NCBI GenBank assembly: GCA_015680685.1 | Contig: MNCI01033312.1 | Coordinates: forward strand, 16,439-78,405 | DNA from: Gnetum montanum | Lineage: Eukaryota > Streptophyta > Gnetopsida > Gnetales > Gnetaceae | DNA: 61,967 bases | Direction of reading: 5' to 3' | Shown: one piece after another, positions 1 through 11,599 of the stretch | Numbering within the stretch: position 1 is the stretch's first letter | Layout: each line of letters starts with the position of its first letter | Program-made: the position numbers and the translations under genes | The notes under the pieces: model-generated | Told to the model about the DNA's origin: nothing | The model's database searches: none | What the model saw: the letters and a program-made list of their open reading frames with translations, nothing else

Positions 1-2129
1 TCCAGGATCTGTTTATACATCCCCACCTGATCACAGAAGTGCTCCTTTAGCTTCTCATGTCGTTTAGCCTCATTCTGCCACGCACTAATCTTGATGGCTG
101 ATTTCTGTCAAATAGCACGTACCTCCTTCATTGAGAGGATCTGATTTTCTCTGGCTAAATGGCTTACATCTTGGTTGACTTGAATGAATTGTTCTCACAG
201 TCGATGAAAGTGCTCATCGAGAACATTCTTTTGCTTCTCCACAGAAGTCAACCGAAGGTTATCTGCAACCAACTGCTTATTCTCTTCTTGCAAGGCCTTG
301 AGTGCCTTAAGATGCGCATGGGTTTGCACCTTTACTATGGAGGCATCCCAAGTGGCCGTCTCCTTTTCTTTTGCCACGTTCTTATTTTCTGCAATTAATT
401 TTGTTAGTTTCTCGGTTCTAAAATTGTCTAACTCGTTTGCGAGAACCAATAGCAAGGGATTCCATTGTGCTGCTTGTAAGGCGATGAGCTGCTCTTGTAA
501 TTTCTACACTTCAGCCTCAACATTCTTAGCCCTTACTTCGGATATGACTAGCTTCCCCTTTGTCAAAAGGAGGTCTGACTGAATTGCCATTACATCCTGG
601 GGGATGTCAAACAGGGACGTCAAAACTTCTCCTGTATGAAGTAATCTATCCAATACATCCTCATGTTTTGCAGGAGTCATTGAGGTTCCGGCGATAGTTT
701 GAGCATCCTGTGCTCCTGAAAGATCTGCCAGTGGCACAACAGGTACATTAAAAGACTCTTTGATATGGTTAGAGACCACTTCAGCTACTCCCATGGCATC
801 CTAGTGTTGCATGACCACCACAGTGGCCCCTTCACCAATCTCTAATTGCACTTGAAAATATTTCTCATGTCCAGAAATCTGTTGTGACCATCTGCTTTCC
901 CCTCCTCCTATTTGCATTGACAACTCACCCTGTGTATGATCTACTGAAATCATAGGCTGGCTGGCATCATCGATGATGTGGAAGAGATTGGTGTCATCAT
1001 GACTTCCCCAACTGACCATCTCAGCAATGGCCCTCAAATGGCTCATTGACGGTCTATAGTCTTGCGATGGCGATTGATCCTGGGCTGTGCCAGGTCCTAC
1101 TTCTTGTTGTTGGCTGGGACCTATGGCTAGAGGTTGACTGGGTCCTACAAGTTGAGTTGCAGGGGGTCTAGTCATTTGTTCTTCATTTTCTTCATCTGGT
1201 CCCAGCTCTTCGCCAGTGCTCTTTCTTGGAGCTAGCACCTTTAACAATTCAGCGTAAGAAGCATTTTGGGCTTTTCGGAGGACGTCATTTGTATATCCCC
1301 GAATCCTAGCTCGTTGGCACAGTTTTCTAATAAGGCAGGGAAAAGGGAGTGCCATTTTCCCTATCTTCTGTTCTTCGAATTGCCTTAGGATCTCCATCAA
1401 ATATAGATGAGGAAGGTTAGTGTTAACCTTTCCCATCAACACTGCACATCCTCTTGCAGCATACGTTTATATTCTTTTTAAACCTTTTGTGGGGAAGAGG
1501 TGATAGGTTTCGATTTTGAAATAAACTCTCTCTTCCATGGTCAGCTCACCAAAATTTTTATTTCTGCCATAAGCCCTTTCTAGCCAATCCTTTCGCACAT
1601 TAGGGTCTGATCGGGTAGATAACCGAGCAATGTGGGGGCCTGAATTCAAAAGGTTTAACACTTCTGAAATCACCTGTGCAGAAAAATCCACTGTCACACC
1701 ACTGATGTTGACCATGGTGCCTTGCTCCTTATTGTGCCAAAATAGGTATGTTTCTCCTAAGTACCAGGCACCTTGTTCAGAGAGGACAGGCCATAAGGGA
1801 TATCCTTTGAGGTGATCCCTAACAGCCTCAGGAGCGAACTTTGCAAAAGATTTGAAGTTGAGTTCCACAATCACCGAGGCAATCGTGGACTTCGTGTCGA
1901 TAGCCTGAACACATTCCAGGGGCAATGTGAGTTATTGTCCCAATTCAGGCGCAGCAGCTCCTCCTTCTGCCTGCCCAGATCGTCTGGTAGGAGGTTCTTC
2001 TTGATGGATGCTGGATGAGTCTACCTCTTGTTCTTTATGTTGTCCGGTAGGGCCTTGCCTTCTACCTCTCCTAGGTTGTTTCACTCCACCTTGGTTAGGA
2101 CTCTTCTGCTGTGAATGTTTCAGGGCCAT
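1..2129 (-). pseudogene. retroelement accessory protein, 'putative plant transposon protein'-like with coiled-coil C-terminus (6 stops, 3' end outside window)
   Basis: One reading frame runs from an ATG at 2129-2127 to the window edge (about 709 codons) without a frameshift. It is cut by six stops: 1934-1932 (TAA), 1469-1467 (TAA), 803-801 (TAG), 506-504 (TAG), 197-195 (TGA) and 110-108 (TGA). Each becomes Gln or Arg by reversing one C-to-T change. Residues 1-65 are Gln/Arg/Gly-rich. About 70-290 form a globular part with the pattern YFKIETYHLFP, TYAARGCAVLMGK and LPFPCLIRKLCQRARI, which resembles the plant retroelement-associated 'putative plant transposon protein' domain. A Pro/Gln-rich linker follows, and the last 200 codons are Leu/Lys/Glu/Gln-rich coiled coil. 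Role unknown; such proteins usually accompany Ty3/gypsy elements. The family call is from motif memory; the open frame is directly visible. Confidence 0.7.
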
Positions 2130-2710
2130 CTACAATCACACGGGCCAACATTAGTAAGGTTGTTTAGGAAATCAAGTTATACCTTACTACTTGTCTTAAT
2201 TAAAGATCGTTTGTTATTGTTTGATTGTGCCTAAAAAGTATGATAATGGGTCCTATGACTTAGGTGAAATTTCATTTTAATCTCTCGGTATACTTAAGGT
2301 CATATGATTTTTGGCACAATTTGTCTAAGTGTTAGTATTAATTACCCTAATTGATGTCCTTTGGGTGATGAAAAATTTCAAAAAATTTAGGCACTTTTTG
2401 GCAAGTGTCTCTCCCCCACGACTAAACTGAACACTCCGGGTTCAAGTAGGTTCAAACAGAATTCAAATCGTAGTACCAATGCACGAGATATGGATGCAAA
2501 AACAAGGGTCACGCAAGCGCAAGTCGTAGAGAAAAAATTCAAAAACTTCCCCGTACATAAATGGCCAAATGAAGCTAAGTGTTGCGGTGGGGGGTCCTAT
2601 TTATAGGAAAAGGAGACGCGATATTGCGTACGGTACATCGCGTATGTGATATCACGTGGGACACGATATCACGTACGCGATATCTCGTCCAAACTATAGT
2701 GAGACACTTG
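2130..2710 (-). promoter_or_regulatory. candidate promoter and leader of the 1-2129 ORF
   Basis: Read on the minus strand, a TATA box (TATAAATA, + 2598-2605) is followed by about 470 nt of AT-rich leader and then the ATG at 2129. Immediately upstream (+ 2614-2690) lies a CpG-rich array of overlapping palindromes built on GCGATATC, GTGATATCAC, CACGTG and TACGCGATATC. A TTGTAG acceptor-like sequence abuts the ATG, but the nearest good donor would leave only a 53 nt intron, so I do not call one. It may be the U3/R part of an LTR; I could not fix LTR ends or a primer-binding site. Confidence 0.5.
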
Positions 2711-3640
2711 GTTAAGACTGAATTTTTAATGATTTTTCTTGAAATTAATGTGTAAAATGAGGACATTGACAAGGATTAATATATTCGAGGGTAATTACAT
2801 GATTTCGAGAGACACTTTGAATGATAAGGATGTGAATTTAACAATTAAAACTTTGGCGGTTATGAAGAAAAGGGAATGTAATGGTACATTGGAACGTTAA
2901 AGTTTTGAGGGTCAATAAATGGGAAAGAAATTTATGAAAATTAAGCTGAGGGTTAGAAATTGTGTGTTGAAGCGAGAGAATTAATGAAGATTACAACAAA
3001 ATTACACAAGTGGGTCCTCCCCAAAGTAGTTTTCAACCTATTATGCCCTTGTGTAATTACACTTAAAGTGTCTGTGGGTACTAGAAGGGTTAAATGTAAT
3101 CTGCACTAACTCCACAAAACACATGCATGTAAATAGCACCAGAATGAAATGAAAATTTTATGCTACATGGGACAAGAGCTACAATTACATGAACAGTGAG
3201 ATGAGACGAAGTGTAGAAAGGGATCGTAGAGATCTGGACATGAGGTAACTGACTCCGGGGACAATGAATCTTGCGTGAAAAGCATGATTAAGGTGTCATT
3301 AACCCATCGTTCCAAGATTAGGACCAAGTCCATCCATCTAAACAGTGACATCGCATTGCTTCGTCCCATGATGAACAACTATGAGAGTACCATAACAACA
3401 AGGCGTACGATCACTTGGCATTTAGTACAAGGGAGGAGTGATTTTTGTTTTATGGAACCTCTTTTTCTTTTCTTTTTCCTCTCTTTTTGTTTTCTTTTTC
3501 ACTTTACTAAATCCAGAGAAGCCGCCAACCTTCAGGCATGGGTGCATGTCTTTCCAGTGGAACCCCCTAGCACAGCGTTTGATTGTTGAGTGCCCTTTTG
3601 ATTACTCTTACTCCCATTTTTCATTAGATCTACAAGGATC
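2711..3640 (-). repeat. Athila-like 3' spacer remnant
   Basis: No gene is visible here. A block at about 3010-3060 (AGTGGGTCCTCC, then TATGCCCTTG) matches the 3' spacer of the Athila-like copies at 35765-35810 and, inverted, at about 28410-28440. A second weaker match is AAGATTAGGACCAAG near 3310 with 36070-36110. A long pyrimidine-rich tract lies at 3455-3510. I read this as the 3' non-coding part of an Athila-related element upstream of the promoter at 2.6 kb; its ends are not resolved. Confidence 0.45.
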
Positions 3641-4560
3641 TTAGTACAACCATATTGCATGATAACTCCCACAGGCATCACCAAAGAGAATCCACAAGTC
3701 CCCTTGATGTCACACCTTAATCATTCCCTCTTGGTCCATCCTTCTTCACTCTAGGTACAATGAACACAAAATTAGTGTCATTCTCTCCCACAACCTAGGA
3801 GTGAATAGAACACATAGACCAACATCACAAGCTAATCGTGGAGCTACAATCACCTATTGCACTCACGCAATGTGCCCACCTAGTCTCTCTTATGTAGCTT
3901 TCCACTCTCAAGAGCATTTTCTCTCACTCCTACTACATATAAGCCCTTTCCATGCATACTAACTCTCCTTATTTCTCATGGATGAATACATAGGTAATTA
4001 TAGAGATTGAAAACCCTATGAAACTTTCTATTCTTCTTATTCAATGTTTCCCAAAATTATTTAAAGTCTTTTTTAATTTTTCCAATTGAAATGCCATGTT
4101 AGAGCTTTTTCACTCACCATTGTAGACATCTTTAGTTTGGCTTGGATGTCTACTATGAAAGCCCTAATTTTAGGTGATACATCTACTCTACTCCATAGAA
4201 ATCTATGCTTTAGGTTAGATGTCTAAGGTGAGATGTCTATCGTTCTAGCTAGATGTCTATCCTACAGGTGCCAAATATAAAAATGCTCGTTTTGTTGCAT
4301 AGAGCCTTTGGTGCTTCCAAACAAGTTTCCATAGATCTTGAAACCCCCTAAACTCATTAAATTGAGCCAAAAACATCTCCAAAAATGCCAAAATGTTCAA
4401 GAATCGTCATCCTAAAAACTCAACACAAGAAGACACACAAAAATAGGACACACTTATCTAGGTCTTCTTCAAGCATGAAAAACACCTACAAAAATAACTT
4501 GTAGGACAAACACAAGGGAATCATAAGAGGTGTTCCTACATCAGACATGTAGGAGAAAAG
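3641..4560 (-). repeat. LTR-like segment with AGATGTCT palindrome array (left)
   Basis: Non-coding. Between 4123 and 4262 there are about six copies or near-copies of the palindrome AGATGTCT/AGACATCT, three of them (4216-4260) within 45 bp. The same motif is arrayed at 18430-18672, and weaker flanking similarity supports a pair of diverged LTRs. No TG/CA ends or target duplication could be fixed. Confidence 0.4.
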
Positions 4561-4575
4561 TCCATTAAAATTCTT

Positions 4576-4595
4576 TATATATATATATATATATA
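4576..4595. repeat. (TA)10 microsatellite
   Basis: Twenty bases of perfect TA dinucleotide repeat, at the edge between the left LTR-like segment and the copia remnant. Confidence 0.95.
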
Positions 4596-4689
4596 ATTAA
4601 AGGTAATGTTCAAGATCATTTACATGCATGTAACATTACGTAAATGGAAAACAACACTGTTTGAGCTTTCTTGCAAGTACTTAAAGAGC

Positions 4690-5360
4690 TAAAAACAAAT
4701 TGGATTTAGTTCAAAGTAATGTGTTTGGTCATATTTTAGTAACTTCACTTACTAGTTCTAAATATTATGCTTCCTTTATAAATGATTATTCTAAAAATGT
4801 TATGGATTTACTTTCTTATATTTAAATATGAAGTCTTTAATAAATTCAAGAAATATAAATCACCTTTTTAGAACCAATTTGAAAAAATAATTAAAGCCCT
4901 TAGAATAGTTAATGGTGGGGAATTTTGTTCAAAAAATATTAAAAGTTTTGCAGGACTCATGATATTTTTAGGCAAAAGAGCATTCTAGGTGCTCCATAGT
5001 AAAATGAAGTTGTGGAATGAATGAATAAAATACTTTTTGAATGACCTCAATGTATGCTTAGTGATTTTGGTTTTGAAAACAAATTTTGGATAAAAGTAAT
5101 AAGGGAGAATTTCTACTTAATCAATAGAATGTCCTCATTCATCACTAGATGGTAGAATCCCATAAAAGATATGGTTCAATAAGAAACTTTCATTGGATCA
5201 TTGAATAGTATTTGAGAGTATATGTTTTTTTCATGTGCCTAAACAATGTAAATCCAAATTACATTATAAATCTAATAATGTATGTTTATTTGATATATTC
5301 ATAGGATAAAATGATATAAGGTATGGAATCCTTATGCTAAAAAATTATTTATAGAGAGAT
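4690..5360 (+). pseudogene. Ty1/copia integrase remnant
   Basis: Plus-strand translation, crossing several stops and frameshifts, shows the copia integrase order: ELVQSNVFGHILVTS and YYASFINDYSKNV (catalytic core start) around 4690-4800. Then comes a degraded NEVVE.MNKILFE with MLSDFGF and FWIKV..NFYLINRMSS at about 4990-5140, and finally the GIKGYRLWDP-type box (YKVWNPYAKK) near 5305-5340. This is the usual integrase-to-RT spacing of copia pol; the RT follows on the same strand. The gag and the N-terminus are not visible. Confidence 0.7.
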
Positions 5361-5759
5361 GTGGTATTTAGGAATTTTCCGAACTTGATAAAGTTTAGGA
5401 AAGATTCTAGAAAAAGCTCATTATGATATTAACCAAGAATAAGTTACAAAGTAATTTGATGATGAATCTAATGAAGGGGAATATTTTCCTTAAGAAGAAG
5501 ATAAATTATGAAGAAGGTAAATTTGGATAAGATGAATACCTTAGTATTTAGATTAATATGTTTTATATATTAGTGATTGAAAAGCTAGTAAAGCTTGAAA
5601 AAATGCTATGGGTGAGGAAATAAAAGTACTAATAAAAGATAAGATATAAAAACTTGTTCAAAATCCTCTTAGAAGAAAACTTATTACTTATAGATGGATT
5701 TTTAGGATAAAAGAAAAATAATATACAAGGTAAGGCTAGTAGTAAAACAATACTCTTAA

Positions 5760-6430
5760 AAGAGGATATTGACAATGAAAATGTTTTTGCACCAATGGTA
5801 AAATTAACATCTATAAGATCTTTAATGTATTTTGTGGCTACTTTAGATCTCAAACTTGAACAAATGGATGTTAAAACTACATTTCCTCATGGGGATCTTG
5901 ATAAGGAAATCTACATGCAACAACCTAAAGGCTATGTAATAAAGGATACGGAGAACATGGTATATCACTTGATGAAATCCTTGTATAGATTGAAACAAAT
6001 TCCTAGGATGTGGTATAAAAAATTTAATTCTTGCATGATAAGGTTTAGTTTGTAAAGGTTGATAATGACCCTTGGATTTATCTAGAGAAAGATTTACAAA
6101 CCTATCTAATAGTAATATTGTATTTTGATGGTATGTTAATAAATGGGAAGAATATGTAAGCAATCAATAAGTTGAAATATTATTTGTCATATAATTTTGA
6201 GATGAAGATCCTTAGTATCACAAAGAATATCTTGAGCATGGGAATTAAAAGAGATCATAAAGGCCAAAAACTATGACTTGGTCAATCTATGTATGTTAAG
6301 AAAGTTTTAGTAAAACTTAATACATAATATTGTAAGTTGGTAAACAATCCATTATCTATGAGCATGAAATTATCCATGGAGTAATGCCCTAAAATAGATG
6401 AAGAAATGAAGGAAAAAAGCAAGATCCTCT
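5760..6430 (+). pseudogene. Ty1/copia reverse transcriptase remnant
   Basis: An 87-codon open segment (5795-6055) carries the classic copia RT start: VKLTSIRSLMYFVATLDLKL, then EQMDVKTTFPHGDL, EIYMQQPKGYV and KSLYRLKQIPRMWYKKF. After a frameshift, the box that should read YVDDMLI appears as YFDGMLI near 6122-6142, so the second catalytic aspartate is Gly. The enzyme would copy element RNA into DNA; this copy is dead. Confidence 0.9.
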
Positions 6431-6439
6431 ATGCTAATG

Positions 6440-7070
6440 TTGTAGGCAGCCTCATGTATGCAATGGTCTCTACTAGGCTTAATATTACATATGCAGTAAG
6501 AGCTATAAATAGTTTTATGTCTAATCTTTGTAAGGAACACTATTAAAAGAATTCCTAGGTATTTTTGAAGTACTATTAATTGTTTCATCTATTATGAAAA
6601 AAATATTTTATATTGCATAACTTTATGGATGTAGATTGGGGAAGTAATCTAGATCATTGAAAATCTATAAGTGAATATGTTTTTAAAATAGACATAGCTA
6701 TGGTTAGTTGGATTAGCAAGAGACAAAGTTATGTTGCATTATCAATAACAAAGGTAGACTATATAGCAACTTCTTAAGTAATGAAGGAAGTGGTTTAGAT
6801 ACAATGATTAGTTAAATACTTTGGGCAAGAGTAAAAGAAAATAAACATCTCTCATGATAATCAAGGTAGAATCTTGCTATCAAAGAATCCTAGTTTTCAT
6901 GCAAAGAAAAAACATATTAAGATAAACTACCATTTCATTTAAATCAAACTCAGAAAAGAAGAATTTCTCCAATAAAGATTTCTACATTGGAAACTCTAGT
7001 AGATATATTAAAAAAGGTAATTTTTATGGACAAGTTTAACTATTATAGAAAATAAATTGGGTTAGTAAAT
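6440..7070 (+). pseudogene. Ty1/copia RNase H and pol C-terminus remnant
   Basis: Broken plus-strand frames contain the copia RNase H signature. There is WISKRQSYVALSITK-like text near 6710-6750, then a TKVDYIAT and MKEVVW stretch (6750-6800), ISHDNQGRILLSKNPSFHAK (6850-6905) and KHIKINYHFI (6910-6940). This is the normal C-terminal end of copia pol and it lies directly before a polypurine tract, so the element order is preserved on the plus strand. Confidence 0.8.
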
Positions 7071-7107
7071 TATGAAATGTAATGATTGTTTCTAGTTATA
7101 ATGCCTT

Positions 7108-7888
7108 AAAGAAGTGGGAGAATTATGAGATATGCTTGTAGTTTTTAGTATAACACACTTTACTTTGTAATGGTTTCTATGTTGGCAAATTGTTCTTAGC
7201 ATGTTATTTTTAAATAATAAAAGTGAAAGTATATAATATGATAAAAAGAATATGTAATCATTAACACCCAATTTGGTCATGATTAATTATAGATTATAAC
7301 TCCATAATTTTTCCTTTATCCAAATAATGGCATTATGTCCATTGAATAAGTGGATGCTTAAGTGGTCTTAGATAGCACATCTACACCAAATCAAAGGGTA
7401 TGTGAAACATTGTTTAAGTTGTAGTTTTTTCCCTCTTGTGTAAGCTTGATTTAAGATTGTTATAAGTCTTGAATTAAGAAGACTTGGAATCTCAAAGACT
7501 TATTCGTAGCTAAAGAAATTACTCAATTATTCCAAGATAATAATGTTGTTTATATTGAAGTTATATTATTTGCCATTAATATCTCTTGTTTCCATTTTCT
7601 TATTTATATTTCCTCTCCTTTAATGATTCCTTAAAAATCAACATATAAAATCTTATATTATGATACTAATGATTTCTTCAAAAATCCATCAAGCTAAGAA
7701 ATAGTTAAATTGTTATGGTTTCTAAATCATCATATTTCTATGCATAATCTTTTCATGAAATGTTCTTTTTACTTCTTGTATTTTGTAAGTTTGAGTTCTT
7801 TGTTTCTAGATGGATGATTCACTAATGAAGAAAGCTAATGAATGAGACTTTCTAGAATCATATCATTCAATATTATATAACATAATAA
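7108..7888 (+). repeat. copia polypurine tract and probable 3' LTR
   Basis: AAAGAAGTGGGAGAA at 7108-7122 is a typical copia polypurine tract just after pol. A TG begins at 7126 and would start the 3' LTR. The right end is uncertain and is set at the T-run at 7891. No 5' LTR of this element is recognisable, so the boundary cannot be confirmed by comparison. Confidence 0.5.
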
Positions 7889-7899
7889 TTATTTTTTTT

Positions 7900-9950
7900 G
7901 ATAGAGATCAAAAGTTATATTATTAAGCATTCAAATTACAATGGTGTACAAAATGTTGGCATTCAAGCTTAGTAATGCTCATCCATACATTCAAAGGCAA
8001 ACCAGGCCATTCAAATAATCACCATAAATAAAAAATTCTACCATAACATAAGTATACCAATAAACTAATAGGAATCAAATGCACATTATTTCATATTGTG
8101 AACTTCATACCTAGGACATGGAACCTTAGCAAGACAAGATATATAAAAAAAAATTCAAAACAAGATACATGTTGGGAAAATATGTAGAAAATTAAAAGCC
8201 AACTACATAAGGGAACAAGCCCCAAAGATCTAAATCCAAATGGCCAATAGGCCAAGTCTTCGAGCCCCAACTCTATGTCTAGGCTATGACATTAGTCCCT
8301 TTGTTGGATCCATGTTGGAACTGCTATTGTTAATCTAATACAATTACTAAAATAGCTTTGAATTAAGCTTATCTTTCTTTGACAATGACATCAAGACTAC
8401 CATCTTGGATAATGCATAATTATTTTCCTATGCTATGTTTACCATGACTTCTTCTTTGTCCTATGTCACTTCAAATAGGAGCAAAGTGTACATGAGATAT
8501 GCTAGATGACACCCTTTGAAAAGCTTAATGGCCTTGTTAAAAATCCTTGTTGTGTAAAAGACTTATGCCTCAAAAGGATGCTTGATTAGTCATTTATCAA
8601 GGCTTGGCTTAATGTTAGATGGGTGTTTCTTGGTAAATGTGAGATCACTAGGAGTTACAACTTTCTAGATTAAGGGGAGAATCATCTAGTGTTGGGGTGA
8701 GGGGGATGTGAGGGTATCATAATTTAAAGTAGTGGCGTATAAGGGGTGGGATTTAGGAAAGAATGTATCATTTGTGGTGGGATGCAAGATGATGGGGTTT
8801 CATTCAGGGTTTCTTACTCTCATGCCTCATCTCCTAGGCTCAGTGGACTTTGAATTTGCATCATTTTTGTAGGAGGGCGCTACTATGTTTCTATTGTTAT
8901 GTGGAGTTGAATGCTTACATAGATTCTAAGTTCGACATGGAATAGGATGATCAACACTAAGTCCTCATGTGAAGGTACTTGACCACTACTCTAGGTGGGA
9001 AACAAAGTAGAAAGAGGAGGCATGCTAATTTTGACTAATTTTCTATGCTATATCAACTATAGAGTATACATTGTTACTTGCTTTCTTAGATCCCATGGTT
9101 AGAGTTATTCCCTCTATACTTAGGACTGCATGTATGTCTTCTTTAAGTCCATATTCTTCCTTAACTTCCTAATGGTAGGATAGGACCTCTAAAATCCCTT
9201 CATAGATTAGAACAAATTTGTGTGTCACTTTAGCTTTTGCAATGATCTTTGCCATCACATCCTCCAAAAACTATGGGATATTAACAAGGGATAATTTATT
9301 AGAGATAATAAGAGGTGTATTTGTTCTACCATTAATCACTTTGACTATTAGAAAAAAAGGAAACCATAGATAGTCTTTGATACTACTTAGCAAAATCCTT
9401 TCACATGTAGAATCCTTTGTTCTTCATCATCCTACTCTCTTCTACAAAGAATTTGTCTAGAAAACCATATTTTACTGGTAGGTGTTTTAGAAAGATTACT
9501 TTTTATAACGGGAACCTTGTGACTACTACTATATTTACCACTAAGATTGAGATAATCTTATTTCTAACCATAAACATTCCTTCTATTCACTACTTCTACC
9601 CCAATCATTTTCTTTTGAAAGTAGTAGAATAATTTGCTCCATTCCATTTCCTAGAAGAATAGCTAGCATTTCATCTTTCTGATCTTCATAGCATTTCTTG
9701 GCTTCCTTAGCATGATAAGATGATACTAGTTTACTCTATGCTTTCTTATCACTATACCAAATCAATCACCGAAGAGGATTATCATTTCAAAAATCAAGTA
9801 TTAGGGATTTATGGCTTAGTTACTTTTAGACATGATTTAGTTGATGGCACCTCAAATATTGCATAGGAACACTATTTGTGCTATTACCACTTGTCCTTAT
9901 TTACTTAAAATGTCTTTGTTATTAATGATAACCTTTAGCCTACAATTACT
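7900..9950 (-). other. LINE 3' portion or unrelated filler, no recognisable domain
   Basis: About 2 kb of AT-rich sequence with short frames only. Between 9400 and 9900 the minus strand gives fairly open, unassigned protein-like text. I see no named motif, and I include it in the LINE only because of the T-run at its left end. Confidence 0.3.
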
Positions 9951-9959
9951 TAACTCCTC

Positions 9960-11260
9960 AAGTTTTTTCTTTTTTGTCTTTTAAAAACTACAATGGGTAA
10001 AAAAGTGTTCTACTGAATCCTCTCATTTCTTACATAATGCACACCAACTAGGTCCTTGATAGTCCCTTTGCCTTATTTTATTCTAGATTATTAATACCTT
10101 ATAGAAGCTAGAGAAAAACATGTACTTTTGGAATGACGAGAATCTGTGAAATCTTTTGTTGAGTCTACTTAGGGTGCTAGAACCAATGTGTTTTTCATGC
10201 AATCATTAAGATCTTACCATGACCTCAAGGAGATAAAACTAAATACTGATTCTTTCTTATATAATCATTTTTCTATGAGGGATCATGTAATACTAGGAAA
10301 CATATATACATCATGTCAAACTCATGCAAGTTTTCCTCTAATGAGGGTATTTCATTGCTTACATCCATAACTTAGTATAACTCCAAAAAATGACCCATCA
10401 TTAGCCCCTTGATTTTCTAAATCCATCTAACTACTTGTGGTTATAATTCTCTTGTCACTGCCTCCATAGATTTATCCCACTAGATATCCACTAGGGAAAG
10501 GCACTAAGGATGGCTGATTCAAACAATAGCCTACTGAATTTCTTTTCACATGCATGTAATTTGTCATGAAAACCATGATAAACCATTAAGTTCAACTAAC
10601 TAATAGTTCTTGTATCTTTTTTAAAATGCCTTCATCCATACTAGGAAAGAAATGCTTCATCTTCAAATGCTAAGGCATAAAGATAATGTCATCTATAATG
10701 TTTCTACCTCTTACAAAACTTGTCTGCATTATGCCTATGACTTGGAGAAGGATAGTTCTAATGTAGTTGTCTAGAATCTTGGAATAAAATTTGTAAAAAA
10801 TAAAATAAAAAGTTATTGGTTGGCATTCATTAGGACCTATCGTTTATTCCATTTTAGTGATGGGCATTAAAAGCATCAAATTATAAACCTATAGAAACTT
10901 ACCTATTGTTAGGATTCTATCACAAATGTTTACTTTTGGTTAAAAGTTCTTGAACACATCATTGGTCCACCCCATAGGGAGTAGGGCCTTATTATGTCCT
11001 ACCTACATGATTATTTTCTATAGCTCATCTTGTAATATTGGAAACTCTCTATGGTCCCTACTAGCCATCTCTACATGTGCATCAAAAAACTTCTTCAATT
11101 TCTCAATGTTGCATTTCCTATGGAAATAGAGTTATGTGAAATAACTTTGTATAGTTTTCAAATCCTAGTCATGTTTTGAGTGAAAGTTAAATTCTATAGT
11201 TTGGCCCTTCTTGAGATTAAGAGATGGAGAAAATGAGTGTTCTGGTTACATTTGTTTACA
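9960..11260 (-). pseudogene. LINE reverse transcriptase with C-terminal zinc knuckle (zf-RVT type)
   Basis: Minus-strand frames give a WTNDVFKNF box (about 10950) and PITFYFIFYKFYSKILDNYI, matching the RT fingers. FVRGRNIIDDIIFMP follows at 10670-10730. The C-terminal part ends with GPSWCALCKK and VEHFFTHC at about 9980-10055, a C-x2-C...H-x4-C zinc knuckle characteristic of plant L1 ORF2. The RGR box is followed almost at once by a DD pair resembling the ADD box, suggesting loss of much of the palm. Stops and frameshifts are frequent. Confidence 0.75.
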
Positions 11261-11454
11261 AATGTAACCTAGGATCTTTACTATTAGTAAGCTTCCTCCA
11301 CATGAATAAGCTAATTCAGTTGAGATTAAAGAGCCTAATATTATGAACTCAAAAAATCCTCTTTGCTACTATGAGGTAACTCCTCTTGTAACTATGGTAA
11401 ATTTCTTGTAATTATTGTGTGAAATATTTTCTTATCTTCTCTTAACTTGTTTTT

Positions 11455-11527
11455 CTATGCCATAAAACGTTCTAGTAAAGTTTTTTTTCTATGCCATAAA
11501 ATGTTCTAGTAAAGTTTTTTTTCTATG
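11455..11527. repeat. 34-bp tandem repeat, about 2.2 copies
   Basis: CTATGCCATAAAA...AGTAAAGTTTTTTTT occurs at 11455-11488 and 11489-11522 with one difference (C or T), and a third copy starts at 11523 and breaks off. It lies between the LINE RT and endonuclease regions. Confidence 0.9.
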
Positions 11528-11599
11528 CGTTTTCTCATTCTAAAATTCATCAATCCTTGTAGTAATCTCATTCATAGACAACTAGACATTCTTAAAATA

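Noticed and set aside
1630-2018. Plus-strand ORFs opposite the accessory protein
   Set aside because: No domain or codon signal; the minus frame is far longer and protein-like.
2130-2182. Intron just before the ATG at 2129
   Set aside because: The best donor leaves only 53 nt, below normal plant intron size.
2405-2425. Polypurine-like GTCGTGGGGGAGAGA on the minus strand near 2.41 kb
   Set aside because: It lies downstream of the TATA box, which does not fit an LTR edge, and no LTR start or partner was found.
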